Source of the DNA: Arbacia lixula
Lineage: Eukaryota; Echinodermata; Echinoidea; Arbacioida; Arbaciidae
Assembly: GCA_963669155.1 (NCBI GenBank)
Contig: OZ022588.1
Location: 1,643,247 to 1,707,246, forward strand
DNA: 64,000 nucleotides
Reading direction: 5' to 3'
Positions 1 through 11,505 of the stretch are shown here, piece after piece. The notes below the pieces were generated by a model. The model did no database searches, was not told the DNA's origin, and saw only the letters and a program-made list of their open reading frames with translations. A program made the position numbers and the translations under genes. Positions within the stretch are counted from its first letter, which is position 1. Every line of letters starts with the position of its first letter.

Positions 1-1045
1 TGATCGTTCCTATATTATCATATACATAGATGTTTGGACAGCTAATTTGAGCCAACATGCAAGATTTGTACACGTTAAAAGATCACTGCATGTGTCTAGT
101 AGTCTCTCTTACGTGTTTTTCCTTGTTATTCCCATTTGTTTTTACGTATAACACATAACTATACGTTCTTCCAGTTCAGCAATTCTACTCACGATGTTGA
201 CACATTGATAATCAGTACGGGAAGAAAGAGCTGCTTGCAAATGAGCAAATATGCTATGAACACATTTCCTCATTTGCTCATTTTCAAATAAGCAAATGTG
301 TTCATAGTACTATTAAGATGTAATTGATTAATAAGAATTCTTCCAAGTTATTTACAACATCTTTAGAAAGTAGCGACAGTTAGTTTGGCAACATAATGGG
401 TAAATCACTAGTGCTACCCCAATTTGAATGACTACTCAAACAATCGAACTAGCTATAATATACAAAATCGGACCTTATATATTAACTTGATTTGCTTAGT
501 AAGGTTTCATTATTATGGCTCTCTTGAACGTAAAGCTCAACAACACAGTCTTCATATACATCCAACGTCATTGCCAAAACTACACGATGTCTCACTGACT
601 CTCAAACTAGAACTAATATCACCATGGTGATGAGAACCAACTTCCCCTCTGACTCCCAAAGACCGAGTTGTTCCTCACAGAGGACAGGTTTTCAAAGTTT
701 TCTTTTTTTGTTTTGTTTTTATTAGTAGTAATCTGACGTAACAGAGATCAGAAATATCAATGTGTAATTAATAACCGATAAAGCAATTTCAGAATTAATT
801 ACTGTAGTGATAAAGTATGTCAATATAAAGCATATGAGTTTTGGTCAGCCATCAGTCAGCCTTGTATGCTTGACTTTTTATATCAGATTGAGAGAGTGAG
901 ACAAAATCATTTCTACAAAAATGTTGAGGATTTTAGGTATGATTACTATGTAATAATTTAATGATAAGACCTCCAATGAAATAACACGCCTTACCGCATA
1001 CGTTCAATATCCACATTTACACGAAACGTGGCCATATTAGACCTG
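1..1045. other. Gene-free left edge (downstream of SULT)
   Basis: I see no coding exon here. A palindrome at about 232-312 pairs a GCAAATGAGCAAATATG-like arm with its complement and looks like a small hairpin or MITE remnant. TTTATT at 718-723 is an AATAAA on the minus strand, about 580 bp past the SULT stop, and could serve as its poly(A) signal. Confidence 0.5.
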
Positions 1046-1291
1046 TAGAGCACCGACGTATGACGTCATATGAGCATGTTGTGAAAACAAGTGGTTCTTA
1101 AGTATGTAAGGTAGATCAAGCAGGGATGATCATAGCAGGAACCCTCGTTGGGAGTACCCGACACTAGCCCGCTAGACAATGTCGGAGCAGTAAACCTCTC
1201 TCTTGAGGAATGCAGTTTCGAACCAGAAACCTACATCACACTGGACATGCTGGACATGCTGGACGTGATGACACCGCTCCGGTACTCGATT
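1046..1291. repeat. Inverted-repeat MITE, family B, copy 1
   Basis: About 245 bp with imperfect complementary ends; the left end carries TGACGTCATATGAGCATGTT. The core contains GAGTACCCGACACTAGCCC, shared with copies near 4501, 21606, 35484 and 49361. It starts immediately downstream of the SULT stop codon. No transposase is encoded. Confidence 0.75.
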
Positions 1292-1303
1292 GTGTTATTT
1301 ACA

Positions 1304-1416
1304 TTACGCTTCAAACATCAGGTTTAGACCAGTGCCGCGCGTCCTCTCTTCGTAGATCTGGTCAAAGAGCTCGTTTTGCGCTACGGTGAAATGATTCATC
1401 CAGTCTCCAACTTCCC
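1304..1416 (-). CDS. SULT: SULT exon 7 (C-terminus, stop)
   Basis: Encodes [18 protein letters not shown] and the tail ending LNLMFEA then TAA. It completes the RKGxxGDW PAPS-binding motif begun in exon 6. The acceptor is TTTTTTCTCAG; length 113 bp, phase matched to exon 6. Confidence 0.92.
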
Positions 1417-4400
1417 CTGAGAAAAAAGGAATAATCACAAAAGAAAAGATGGCGAAGAGAAAGTTATCACGGCATGATAACCACGCACACGTTGTGAACG
1501 TACACCATTCGTTGACAATTCGTAAACATCTTGGTGTTGTTCCGAATTTTGTCTGGACGTGAGGCCTATTATAGAAGAAGTTCCCTTAAAGAATATCAGA
1601 ACAACATTTATCTTTAAAAAGGCCTGATTATATAATTGCACTGCGAAACGCATAATACGTTCAACATGTAACATAATGGTACCATCATAAATGTTATGAG
1701 CAATGCAAGTCATTGGTTACAGTTTTCGTAACATGATATTTTAATATTGTAACCTGTAGAATAGTCAATAAGAGATCATAGTACGAGGGGGTTATAAATA
1801 CTTTAAAATCTAACATTTATCTAAGATCATATACTCTCTGAGAAGATTGCGTCGTAAAATGGTGAATCAGAAACACGGTCTTAATAAGCTTATATAATGG
1901 CAATTCGAGCATGTTGGACATTTTGCATCCACATCGCGTACCCATCGGCGTAATGTTGTGTATGCAGGCGAAGGACGGCGTAGGGCACGGCTTAGACACG
2001 GCGTAGACATGGTAGAGTAGCGTAGTGGCTACGCAGTAAAAAAAGTACCAAGTAAAAATTGTCTTGGTTTCGACATCCCACCGGAACAAAACAATCCACA
2101 TAATCCATGGTATCAACGTTACCTTTTCTGAGGAAAGCGTTGAGAAAGTTTCCACTGTCATTGTACCCATTCAGAGAATCTGGGTTGGAAGACGGATCTT
2201 TCTTCATCTCCTTGAAGCTCGAATGGACGATGATGTCATCGATGACTTCTTTGGAGAAGTCCTTTCCAAGGAAGTCACACACTCGTGTAACGCAGCTGCG
2301 AATGTCCTGCGATTTAAAGCGTCAAGGTTAATCGATAATTCTCAAGGATCCACCATACCTCGTTTCTAAATGTTTACGTTTTGCTCCAAAACAGCTTTTT
2401 TGTATCAGGTCTACTCATTATGAGAGACTATGGTGGCAGCAATAAATTCGCATCTACAATTAAGGAGTCGTTATTTACCCTTGCTCTTGATCTACCGTTC
2501 GCGTGCCACATTCAACCACTTACGTTCGCGTATGAATTTTAAAGGGATTATTCATCCTGAAATTAAGTTCGTTTTGATAAAAGCAGAAACATGAACGAAG
2601 CATAATCGTGAAGGTTTGATGTAATACGTCATAGGATAAGGAAGTTACGAATACTTGAAAATTTGATTTTGTTACATCACGTGCGAGGCGCTCTCCGATG
2701 TATTGTGTATTTTTGTTTAAATGTCGATTTTCTCAAGAGGATATGCATTATTTTACCTATGCATCTGATATATTACTCGAAACATAATTTTTCACACAAA
2801 CCTCTATGAAAATAATAATATTCCTTCATCAAAAATAGAAAAAGAATAATTTTTTTAATAATACAGCACATTATGTGAAAACTGCACGTACCATGTGTCC
2901 TCACAAAATCAAAATGTTAAAAGATCATTACTTTCTTATCCTTTGATGGCTTTTCGTCAAACCTTCACCAATATGTCTTGTATGTGTATGATTTTATTAC
3001 AATCAACTTAATTTCAATCAACTTAATGGCCGAACCGACGCAAAATGATATACGAATGGAACTACGAATGAAGAGAGTTATCAAGCCTCCTCTTCAGACT
3101 GTAGGGCATTTTAAACCAAAATACATTTGACAATAAATGGGTCTGGCTGTAGTAGACTAATCATTTTCAATTCCTTATCCGGCTCGCCCAAGGGAAAACG
3201 GCAGATAATGAAAGGATGACTAGTCTTAGGACTACTATACTCTATTTTTGTTTAGTTAGAATTATAATTGTCTGAAAGTCTGGAGGCTGTGCTAAGGGTC
3301 ATTGTGATTGAACCAAGGTTCGCACTGTCACCCTCGCATCACACTCCTCGGAAAATTCTTGGAGTGTAATACTTTTTTTAGATTACTCATACTTTAATTT
3401 CATCGAAATTCATCATAATGGTTTATCATAGAGTCACTGTACGATCATTTTTCGCTTACGGTTGTGAGGCCTATGGTATTGCAATGGAAAGGCAAGGCTG
3501 CCTTGAACAACCCAGCAAAATTAATAATAAATTGAATGCTTCAGAAATAAAATCCTTGATTTTTCAGTCACTGCAATATTCCTGGTAGAAACGATGGGAA
3601 AACGCCCAAATTCTTACGAAAAGAAAATATAAAAAAAAGTATCAATACCATAAAAACAGGACAAGTAATTTATTATTGCACATTCCGACAAGGTGTTGCG
3701 GGTCTTAATGTGGACCTTGTCAGAATTGGGATCCACCCCACAGACCATTGCCAAAGGTGCAATGTGCCAAAAGCAGTCAACCACTACTTAGGGGAGTGTC
3801 TCAATACCATATACTAGTACTATTGTGACAGAACCTCAACAAATAACATCGCTATAACATTTTCGACAGCTAATTGGCTATGATGCGTTACATTTATTCA
3901 TTTATTTTTTCTTACCTGCATAGTTCAACAATAATAAACAATGTGATAGAAACAATGACAGATGAAGTACATTATGACACAAAAAACAAGCTATTAAAGA
4001 AAGGTGCAAAGTATTAAGATATACATATAATTATTTGTACGCAGTGGAACATACAGAGGTATGACAATATAAGCTTACAGCTTGAGTGATTGCCACACCT
4101 TTCTTATAAAAAAAATGCACATAAGATAACACTTGATATGACATGCACTCAAAGCCTAAATAGGACTCAACGCATTCCCATGAATAACAAGGCGAAACAA
4201 AGGTTATTCAGGATGTCAATGCTCATTAACCGTCAGCGTACCATTTGTAGATTATTTTACCACTGATACACACGAATCCTATAGAGAAATAATTGACTTG
4301 ACACACAGAGTGTTAAATATATCAGGCAGATACAAGGCCAATCTGAAGGCATTGCAAATCGAATTGTGCACACATGGTCTCACCCGTTTCATTTCCTCGT

Positions 4401-6968
4401 ATGTCAAAAAGAGGACATTGTCATCATTCCGTCTCTGCCACCAGTGGATCACCTCATCGAACCACGATCCCCGGGGAGCTGTCAGAGTAAGAATTGAGAT
4501 AGTGTACAGAATTGTGACGTCATATGAGCATGTTATCAAGGCAATTGATTCTAAGGTATAGGGGTATATGAGACAGGAGCCACAGGAGGAGTGAGGCAGC
4601 CCCATCGCTATAGGCCCATCGAACTTAGAGCATCGAACTTCTGATCATATCTTCATAGTGAGGACACTCTTTGAGAGTGCCCGCCGCCAGACAGTGTCGG
4701 ACAGGTGAAACTCTCACTTGAGCAATGTCATGCAGAGCCAGCAACCTACATAACAATGAATGTGAAGACATGTACAGAAGTAATGTCTTGTCAACACTTC
4801 GTGTGCTACTTTTGTATTTTTTTTCACCATTATACCTACAGCAGGAACCTGCCGACGAGGTTCTTACGTGAAATGATCAGTGTACATATTCAACATGTTC
4901 AAGAGCAAACAAAAGCTTAGGTATCCTGACGATAATCAGACCATACATTCATGAGAAAACAGTATTATTGTATAAGACTGGTAAAAAAAGCCAATGTGGC
5001 CTATAATTGCCGTATGGTGGGGCAATACGAGTAAATTCAACTGCGTCAAACTGCCAAAATTAATCTTTAAGCATAGTTCTGAATGTAAATGAACTATGTT
5101 GCAAGCTTTTAAACAAATGAGTCCCTATATACCACTCGCTAATCAGAATGTTCTTGACAAAGTTAATAAAAGACAAAATGAATTGCCTTGTGTAACATCT
5201 CCGTCTCCATATAGTTATATTTTTGCGAAACAATATACTCAAATATGTGTTCACCCTGTGAATTAGCTATCATAAATCTGTAACTCGCAAGGTATGTTAT
5301 TTTTCGGGCTACCGATTCCTACTATTTTATTACAAAATATATTCCTTTTAAAAGTACACACACAAATAAATACAGGTAAGTGAGAACAGAAATTCCACTT
5401 ACTCATGTCGTTAATGAAGTGTTCTAAGAACATGTGCCATGAGGGGTAGGTGGGTAGAAGCTTGCGAGTATTACAAAAATGGTAGTAGGAGACTACTACA
5501 TCCTTTGGGTTTCTGGCCACGTAGATTACCTACAGGAGAAAAAGGATTGAAACGGATTGTGATTTTATACACCCATCAAATTCATGTTGCACATATGCGA
5601 GACATTGTGTTGAAGCCCGTACATCTGAGCTGTTATGGCGCGATATTGTTTATATTGGGCGAAGCGTTCGGCGGCATTCATATCGGCCCCACCCTCAATA
5701 TAGGTAAAACATGAATAGTCGCGATCTCACGCACGTGCGATATCAGTAGCAATCGTTGGCATGCTACGGCACATGTACATACAACAGTGGCACGTGCACG
5801 TGTGCGTGAGCATTGCAGCGTTGCCATCCAACTGAACCTTCGTCTAGCTTCGGTCAACTTCGTATAGTCTGATCTTTTATGTTACCAGTCCGACGGGCAC
5901 AGAAAGCGAGCACTGTGTACAGCTCAACAGACCTTTCGCAAAGCCCTATACGCACCTCTACTCCTCATCGATACTACGAGTTGAGCATATTCAACCCTTT
6001 GTGTGTCAGATCATATGCTGCTCTATGGGATTGGTGTGTATTGTGGTAAAAACGTCACATATGGCACTCAAATTGTTTAGTAGACGATAAAGCATGTTAA
6101 AAATGACATTGGAGAGTACGTTAAAAAAAAAGACTTTGAGACAATCGTAGAAGGCGTTGTTTTGCAAGTCCCCAGTTTCAAACTGGATGTCTCTTGCGAC
6201 ACAATCCATGTAGTTCAGAGGTCTCCTTCCTCTGTTAGGGCATGGGAGTCTTATGCAAATAACATCTGATATTACTTGGTCTTTAGCCCTAAAGCAGTGA
6301 CCAGCGAATCTCGTTTGACGATGAGCAACAATGGTAGAGATAGTGGCCTATTTCCATGGATCTCTGGTTTTGTTTTGTGTTTCCTCCAACTAATATTTTG
6401 TACCCTCATGAGTAACCGAGTATATGTCCCATCGAGGCGGTCATGTAGTGCCTTCTTCATGGTCCATGTCATTGAACCATACAGAAGGATGCTCTCGACG
6501 CAGGCCCTACAAAATTCGTTTACTGTCATGTATTCGGTTTTCTTTGTGTTGAGAAACAGACCAACCTTTGCTGAAGCATTCTCTACAGATAAAAGCAAGT
6601 CTTGCGCATTACGAATATGTTTTGCTATTAAGGCAATGTCATCTGCGTAAACAATATCACCTGTACTTATAAATATATATCCCAGCAGACAAAAGAAGAA
6701 AACAGACCACGAGGTGCAGTTAAGGATTACTTCAAGGATGGGTTAAAAGGGGGTTCTAAGAGGCAGGAATTGTACATAGCCATGCCTAAAGGAATTTTAC
6801 TTCACCTTTGCTTTCTTTTTGCCAAGTTGGTCTGGGAGAAGCCGAGCTGGGAGGTGTGTCTTTATGATCCGCGGTGATGCCATATTGTTTGCCATATCGT
6901 ACATTCCGATATCTCTTCCTTCCTGAAAAGTAAACGGATCAACTATTTAAACTTCTCGTCATAAACAG

Positions 6969-7039
<71 letters not shown>

Positions 7040-9343
7040 CATATAAACATGTCTATATATGAATCCGTGTGTGTGTGTGTGTGTTTGTGTGTGACTGTGT
7101 ATGTGTATCTCCATGTTTCCATGTCAGTGTGCGTGCATTTGGTGTATGATGCACTCATTCTTTAAATGAGACTCTACAAAAAAAATTGCATGGACTTTGC
7201 AGGAGCATTTTCGCGAAAAAAAAATTGTAACATATAAAGGTTCCAAATTGTATAATATGATTACTTACGGTAGAAACTACATTGATGGTTTTGGGCCCTT
7301 CATGTGTTTTCCAAGTTGTTCCACAATATTAAGGGGATAGTTCTCCTTGAAATTAAGTTTGTTCCAATAAAACCAGACACATAAAAGAAACATATTAGTA
7401 AAGGTTTCATGAAAATCCGTCAAACGATGAAAAAGTCATGATCTTGTATAGTTTTGATTTTGTGAGGTCACGTGCGCCCGCACGTGCGAGGTATTTATCC
7501 ACAATTGTATTCTTCCATAATTCTATACAATTACTGTGAAAATGTGCATTTTTTTCAAAAAGATATGCATCCAATTACCCGTGATTTGATACATCACTAT
7601 AAATACGTTTTCATACACATAGCTGTATGGAGAAAAAATATTCCGGTGTCAAAAACAGAAAACGTACAATATATGTAATTAAACTGTGCCCAACGTATGA
7701 GAGAGCACCTCGCACATGACATCCTTCGTTTAAAATTTTAAAAGATCATAACTTGTTGTCCTTTGACGGATCTTCGTCAAAACTTCACTTATATGTTTCT
7801 TTGATGTTCTGTTTTTCAAGATGAAGTATTCCTTTAATATGATTTCGTTGTATTTGGCTCTTAACTTTTAGAACATCGGGTCAGCCTTTTAACAAGAATG
7901 TCGCCTTTCTTGCCGCCACTTTTTTAAATATGTAAATTGGTTCTGTTATCTCCTTTTGTGTTACTGCTAAATTATATTTTCATTGCCACGAGGTTATACG
8001 AGTTTCCTCTCGCCACATACCGCTCCTGTTAAGAGATATTCTGGCATTTCAAGAAAGGGCGCCCTCTCAAACACGTTCTTGTTTCTGACGGCCTCCACAT
8101 CGCCATCCGCCATGATGAGAGACACAATCTGCACCATCCACGTAGTTCCTGCGATTAAATGAAGGAAGGTCGTTTATTTCATCTGGAACACTTTCAGTAC
8201 CATTACATTCGTTGTCTGACAGACACACACAAAAAAGTGCATTAGTAACCATGGTAACGAGAAATACGTTTATAACGGAAGTGTTATTTATTGTTTTTAC
8301 TAGGACCAGTATAAGAAATGGGGCGATTAATCGTACGACCAAGGATGTTTGAATTACATGAAGTACCATCAGACCTTTAATCAATGCAGATTCACTGCAC
8401 TCTTCTTCTGGTCACAAAAAAGTGTTTTTCAAAGATGTTGTCTTTGATGCCATGTTCGAAGCCACCGATTTTCTGAATAATTAGGTTATATGGTTACATG
8501 TTACTTGGAAGGTCCATGGTGTCAGCGTGCATTTACCAGCCCATGTCTGTGAATGAATTTGCCAGTACAGATAACCTTACACTGGTCCAGAAGTATGTTT
8601 CGTTTTGGCCTGGACAGGACAAAACAGTCGTGATATGTAATATGTACAATACATTTACTGTATATAGATTCAATCGAGTAATATTGTTTCAATAAGGTAA
8701 AAAATCTCTCAACGTGATTTCAAGCTGCAGTACAAAAGTCTTAATTTCACACTGTTCTGCATCATATTCCATAACAAATTTACTGGAAACGTTACTTTGT
8801 TATTTCGCTTTCATACATGTAACATGAAAAACGTGTCCAATCGCGCCAAATCTAGTATTTTCATCTGAAAAGGTATCACAAGTTGTATGCGCTTGTCCTC
8901 ATTAACCACATAATAAGCACTTCGTGATATTTTTAAGAGTTCATCAGCGAAAGCTGAAATGTAGTCCTGTTTAGGAATATGCATGACCTGTCATATCAGG
9001 TGACGTGACGTAATCGCGTATGCATAGTACTGTTAAGAGCAGCTGCCACCGTGAATATTGAGTGGTGGCTTCAAACCTTGTTAAAATGAATGGATATCCA
9101 TTTCTTTAAACATCCTCGTTACGACTAATCTATCGATCGTACAATATAATAGAATACCCCCCTGACCAATGTCCTTCTTACCCGACTTCAGATAAGTAAC
9201 AATAAAGGTGTCATCATCTCTGACGTCGAAGTCCTTAATAGCGTCCAGAGTCACAGGAGGCGTGGTCACGGGCATGACGATGCCATCGTACTCATAGCAC
9301 ATGTCGGTCACGAAGTCGGGAAGGTCAGAGAAGGATTTGATAA
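1304..9343 (-). CDS. SULT: Cytosolic sulfotransferase (SULT1-like), seven coding exons
   Basis: Cytosolic sulfotransferase, transferring the sulfuryl group of PAPS to phenol, alcohol or amine acceptors. Exons in transcript order: 9343-9182, 8148-8021, 6922-6806, 5529-5403, 4478-4384, 2306-2123, 1416-1304. All junctions have GT/AG ends and phases match throughout, giving about 307 residues plus any upstream start exon (family usually 285-300). The PAPS loop is TYLKSG/TTW, assembled across the first intron; Leu replaces the usual Pro. Also visible are KTHLP with the catalytic His, [16 protein letters not shown] (3'-phosphate Arg and Ser), and [13 protein letters not shown], where Met replaces the common Lys of GDWK. 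The start is uncertain: exon 1 follows a good acceptor, so an initiator ATG may lie upstream, although an in-frame ATG exists at 9452 without splicing and another inside the exon. The substrate cannot be predicted. Confidence 0.92.
2123..2306 (-). CDS. SULT: SULT exon 6
   Basis: Encodes [18 protein letters not shown], then [14 protein letters not shown] and FLRKG. HTSFKEMKKNP and RKG are SULT hallmarks. Acceptor AAATCGCAG, donor G/GTAACG; 184 bp. Confidence 0.93.
2538..3027. repeat. Foldback element, family C, copy 1
   Basis: The left arm (TTAAAGGGATTATTCATCCT...) and right arm (TTATCCTTTGATGGCTTTTC...) are imperfect reverse complements. The same arms occur at 7322-7838, and a half copy lies at 35908-36058. 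Non-coding; it lies in a SULT intron. Confidence 0.65.
3430..3830 (+). mobile_element. Degraded LINE 3' end (RNase H / zinc-knuckle remnant)
   Basis: One frame reads [17 protein letters not shown] followed by [10 protein letters not shown]. This matches the C-terminal Cys/His region of I/R1-type non-LTR retrotransposon proteins (typically RIGIAPTDxCPxC...HxxxxC). Upstream, [11 protein letters not shown] also looks RT-derived. Stops and frameshifts interrupt it, so it is a dead fragment. Confidence 0.6.
4384..4478 (-). CDS. SULT: SULT exon 5
   Basis: Encodes [16 protein letters not shown] and [12 protein letters not shown], matching the family GSWYDHVxxWW and YEDMK segments. Acceptor TCTGACAG, donor CGG/GTGAGA; 95 bp. 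Confidence 0.93.
4501..4760. repeat. Family B MITE, copy 2 (rearranged)
   Basis: Begins with the same TGACGTCATATGAGCATGTT end as copy 1 and retains the GTGCCCG...GACAGTGTCGGAC core, with an extra inserted stretch. It starts about 20 bp from the acceptor of SULT exon 5. Confidence 0.6.
5403..5529 (-). CDS. SULT: SULT exon 4
   Basis: Encodes [20 protein letters not shown], then [16 protein letters not shown]. The Arg of ARNPKD and the Ser of VSYYHF bind the 3'-phosphate of PAPS in the family. Acceptor TTCTCCTGTAG, donor A/GTAAGT; 127 bp. Confidence 0.95.
6120..6680 (-). mobile_element. LINE reverse-transcriptase fragment with YADD
   Basis: The minus strand encodes [20 protein letters not shown], i.e. 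the RT YADD catalytic motif, then [16 protein letters not shown]. After an apparent internal deletion it gives [17 protein letters not shown] and [10 protein letters not shown] frameshift leads to [15 protein letters not shown]. This is the usual order of the CR1/L2-like RT C-terminal half. It lies inside a SULT intron in the same orientation as the gene and is inactive. Confidence 0.8.
6806..6922 (-). CDS. SULT: SULT exon 3
   Basis: Encodes [24 protein letters not shown] carries the catalytic histidine and a PAPS-interacting lysine in the family. Acceptor TTTTCAG, donor AAG/GTGAAG; 117 bp, phase 0 at both ends. Confidence 0.94.
6973..7085. repeat. (TA)n and (GT)n microsatellites
   Basis: Roughly 60 bp of uninterrupted TA dinucleotides, then a (GT) run at 7068-7085. 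Confidence 0.95.
7322..7838. repeat. Foldback element, family C, copy 2 (most complete)
   Basis: The left arm begins TTAAGGGGATAGTTCTCCTT and the right arm ends with its imperfect complement GAAGTATTCCTTTAAT. Both arms carry the GATCATAACTT...CTTTGACGGAT segment in opposite orientation. The loop is AT-rich and non-coding. The TTAA-like ends may be target duplication. Confidence 0.7.
8021..8148 (-). CDS. SULT: SULT exon 2
   Basis: Encodes [20 protein letters not shown] and [13 protein letters not shown]. It completes the KSGTTW PAPS loop begun in exon 1. Acceptor AATCGCAG, donor GCG/GTATGT; 128 bp. Confidence 0.93.
8365..9115. repeat. Dispersed repeat, family G, copy 1
   Basis: Segments such as ATGCAGATTCACTGCACTCT and GGATATCCATTTCTTTAA recur at 10955-11505 (inverted), 17500-17830 and 19290-19790. 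Boundaries are approximate; no coding potential seen. Confidence 0.5.
9182..9343 (-). CDS. SULT: SULT exon 1 (first recognised coding exon)
   Basis: Encodes [18 protein letters not shown], then [17 protein letters not shown]. The donor G/GTAAGA splits the glycine of the PAPS loop. A polypyrimidine tract ending CTTCGCAG precedes it, so a further upstream exon with the ATG is likely but not identified. Confidence 0.85.
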
Positions 9344-9870
9344 CTGCGAAGTGAGAACAAGGGGGAGGAAGAGGGGAAAGGGTGGGGAAAGAAGGCGGCG
9401 AAATGGTAAAGGAGGCGGGAGAGAAGTGCTGACCATTGCTGACGGAGAACATAGGACAGAGTAGCCGGAATAGAAAATAATACGAGAAATTGAAATAGGA
9501 CAGATACGATAATGTTGATGAGGAAATAAAAATACAATTCCTCTATACGGTCTTACATAGCCCCTGCCATACAGAAGGCATCAATTGAATACATCAAATA
9601 TTGGACAATAGATCGCTTTAACATATTACATGTGTGCATCTTGAAGATCATCACACTTTACAAGCCATTGGCTTTCTGGCTTTCTGACACCATGAATTCT
9701 TGAGTAATTAATGTGTAAATATCAGCTTGATTTGAGTTGTATTTCTTGTATTATTTGTCAAATGTGTCAGACTTGTTTGAGTACAAGAAAGTCGACCCAA
9801 AATACTGCTCAAATTTAGCGTTATTTCAATTTAAATATTCCTGATGTATGGGACTTACCCTCCATAGTCT

Positions 9871-10240
9871 TTGACGTGTTGGCAAACTTTCGTATCTGGA
9901 AGAGAGTATTTAAGCAAAACACGACAATTATCGATATGGTTGTTGCAAGTCCCCCAAATCAGAACAAATGTAACCCTAGGTGACCGATCATTCTTTTGTG
10001 CAGCTCCTAGATTGTGGAATAAACTACCTGTAAGCATCAGGAAATCTAAAACATTAGACAGCTTTAAATCAAAGGTGAAAACCTATTTGTTCTAAACATA
10101 GACCTAATCTACCTCTGACTATGATTTAAAATTATTTAGCATTACGTAGTAGAAGTGCATATAAAAGCTCTTGCAGCGCAGTAGAATATATAAATATAGT
10201 TTCTGCGCTCTATAAATGATTTATTTATTTATTATTTATT
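9871..10240 (+). mobile_element. 5'-truncated non-LTR retrotransposon 3' end
   Basis: The ORF at 9871-10095 ends with TLGDRSFFCAAPRLWNKLP and SFKSKVKTYLF then a stop. This matches the conserved C-terminus of CR1/L2-like LINE ORF2 (GxRSFxxAAPxLWNxLP...FKxxLKTxLF). After about 100 bp of 3'UTR comes GCGCTCTATAAATGATTTAT and a TTTATT tail, a typical LINE terminus. The rest of the element is missing. Confidence 0.85.
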
Positions 10241-10954
10241 ATATGGTTATACCAGTGACATGGTAGCCCTGCATGATTACTGTAACGTAAACATTATGGA
10301 GACTGAAGGGAAAAACACTTTCACCCTTTAATTTTTAACATTGGGTTATAAGTCAGAACAGGATAAGATTATTGAGAGTGAGGAAAAAAAGAGGAGTGGT
10401 GAGACCAAATACTAAGATAGAGATAGGAGGAATGGGATCGGAGATAGGAGATGAGAGATAGAAGATGATAGCTAGGAGCTGATATGGGGGTTGAAAAGCT
10501 GAATAGAAAATGCAATTAGAATAGTATAGTATCAGAAATAATGAAACTGATGAATGTGTCCGAGATTTAAATACATGTTAGAAATGCACCAGTTTACTTT
10601 AAATTTAGCGACTTAAAACAATTGAGATCATTTTAGATTGTAGTGGCAGATCATGCGCTGAACTAGATTTCATGTCCTGCCGCTTAGCTTAAAATGGCTA
10701 AACAGTCGTGTAAAAAAATAGTTGCCTCCCGGACAAGCCCCCAAATGTCACAGTCGGTGAAAGCCAGTGATTGCTTATTGGTCCAGTGACAACTTATTGC
10801 ATACACGACCTCAAGCAAAATACAAGATGACACACTGCTTAAAGGAATTAAGTTTAATTCCAGTTTCAAAATTCATATAATGACAGTAGACTTCACAAAA
10901 TGGTAATCGTTAGGCAGTTCTGGGGGAAGCTGTGAATGCATTTCAAAAAATGGC

Positions 10955-11505
10955 TTATTGATATCCATTCCTTTGAACGAGATTTGGTTCCGCCACTCAA
11001 TATTCATGAATGGCAGCTGCTCTAAATACGATGCATACGCGATTGCGTTATGTCCACCTTAATTTTAAAATAGGTCATGTTAATTCTTTTGTCGCGAGCT
11101 ACTTTTAATATAGTAAATAAATACAACCGAATACGACATTTGATACTTTTCGAGATGAAAATACTACCTTTGGCGCGGCTACGTACGTTTATCATAATGT
11201 TCATGTTTCTTGACTGAAAGGAAAATATGTTATAGTGATGTTTTTTTTAGCAATCTTTTTATGAAATATGATGCGGAATAGTGTGAAATCGAGGCTTCAA
11301 GTTTGTATTGCAACTGCATTGTATGTATTTCATGTCACAATTGAGCAGGCATATGGAGTGAAGATATTTACCCAAATTCTTTTGCGCATCCTATTTTGTT
11401 TATTCGTCAAATCCAAGCAAAAAAATAGACAGAAAAATATCTTTGTAAAGCATTCTAATGTGAGTACAGTGTACTCACAGAGTACAGTGCATCTGCATTA
11501 ATTGA
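10955..11505 (-). repeat. Dispersed repeat, family G, inverted copy
   Basis: Carries the complement of the family G landmarks, including GATATCCATTCCTTTGAA at the left and AGTGCATCTGCATTAATT at the right. A separate family G end lies near 11595. Confidence 0.45.

Noticed and set aside
5620..5716. Short minus-strand frame with [14 protein letters not shown], ankyrin-like
   Set aside because: Isolated, not bounded by matching splice sites, and not part of SULT; too short to claim.
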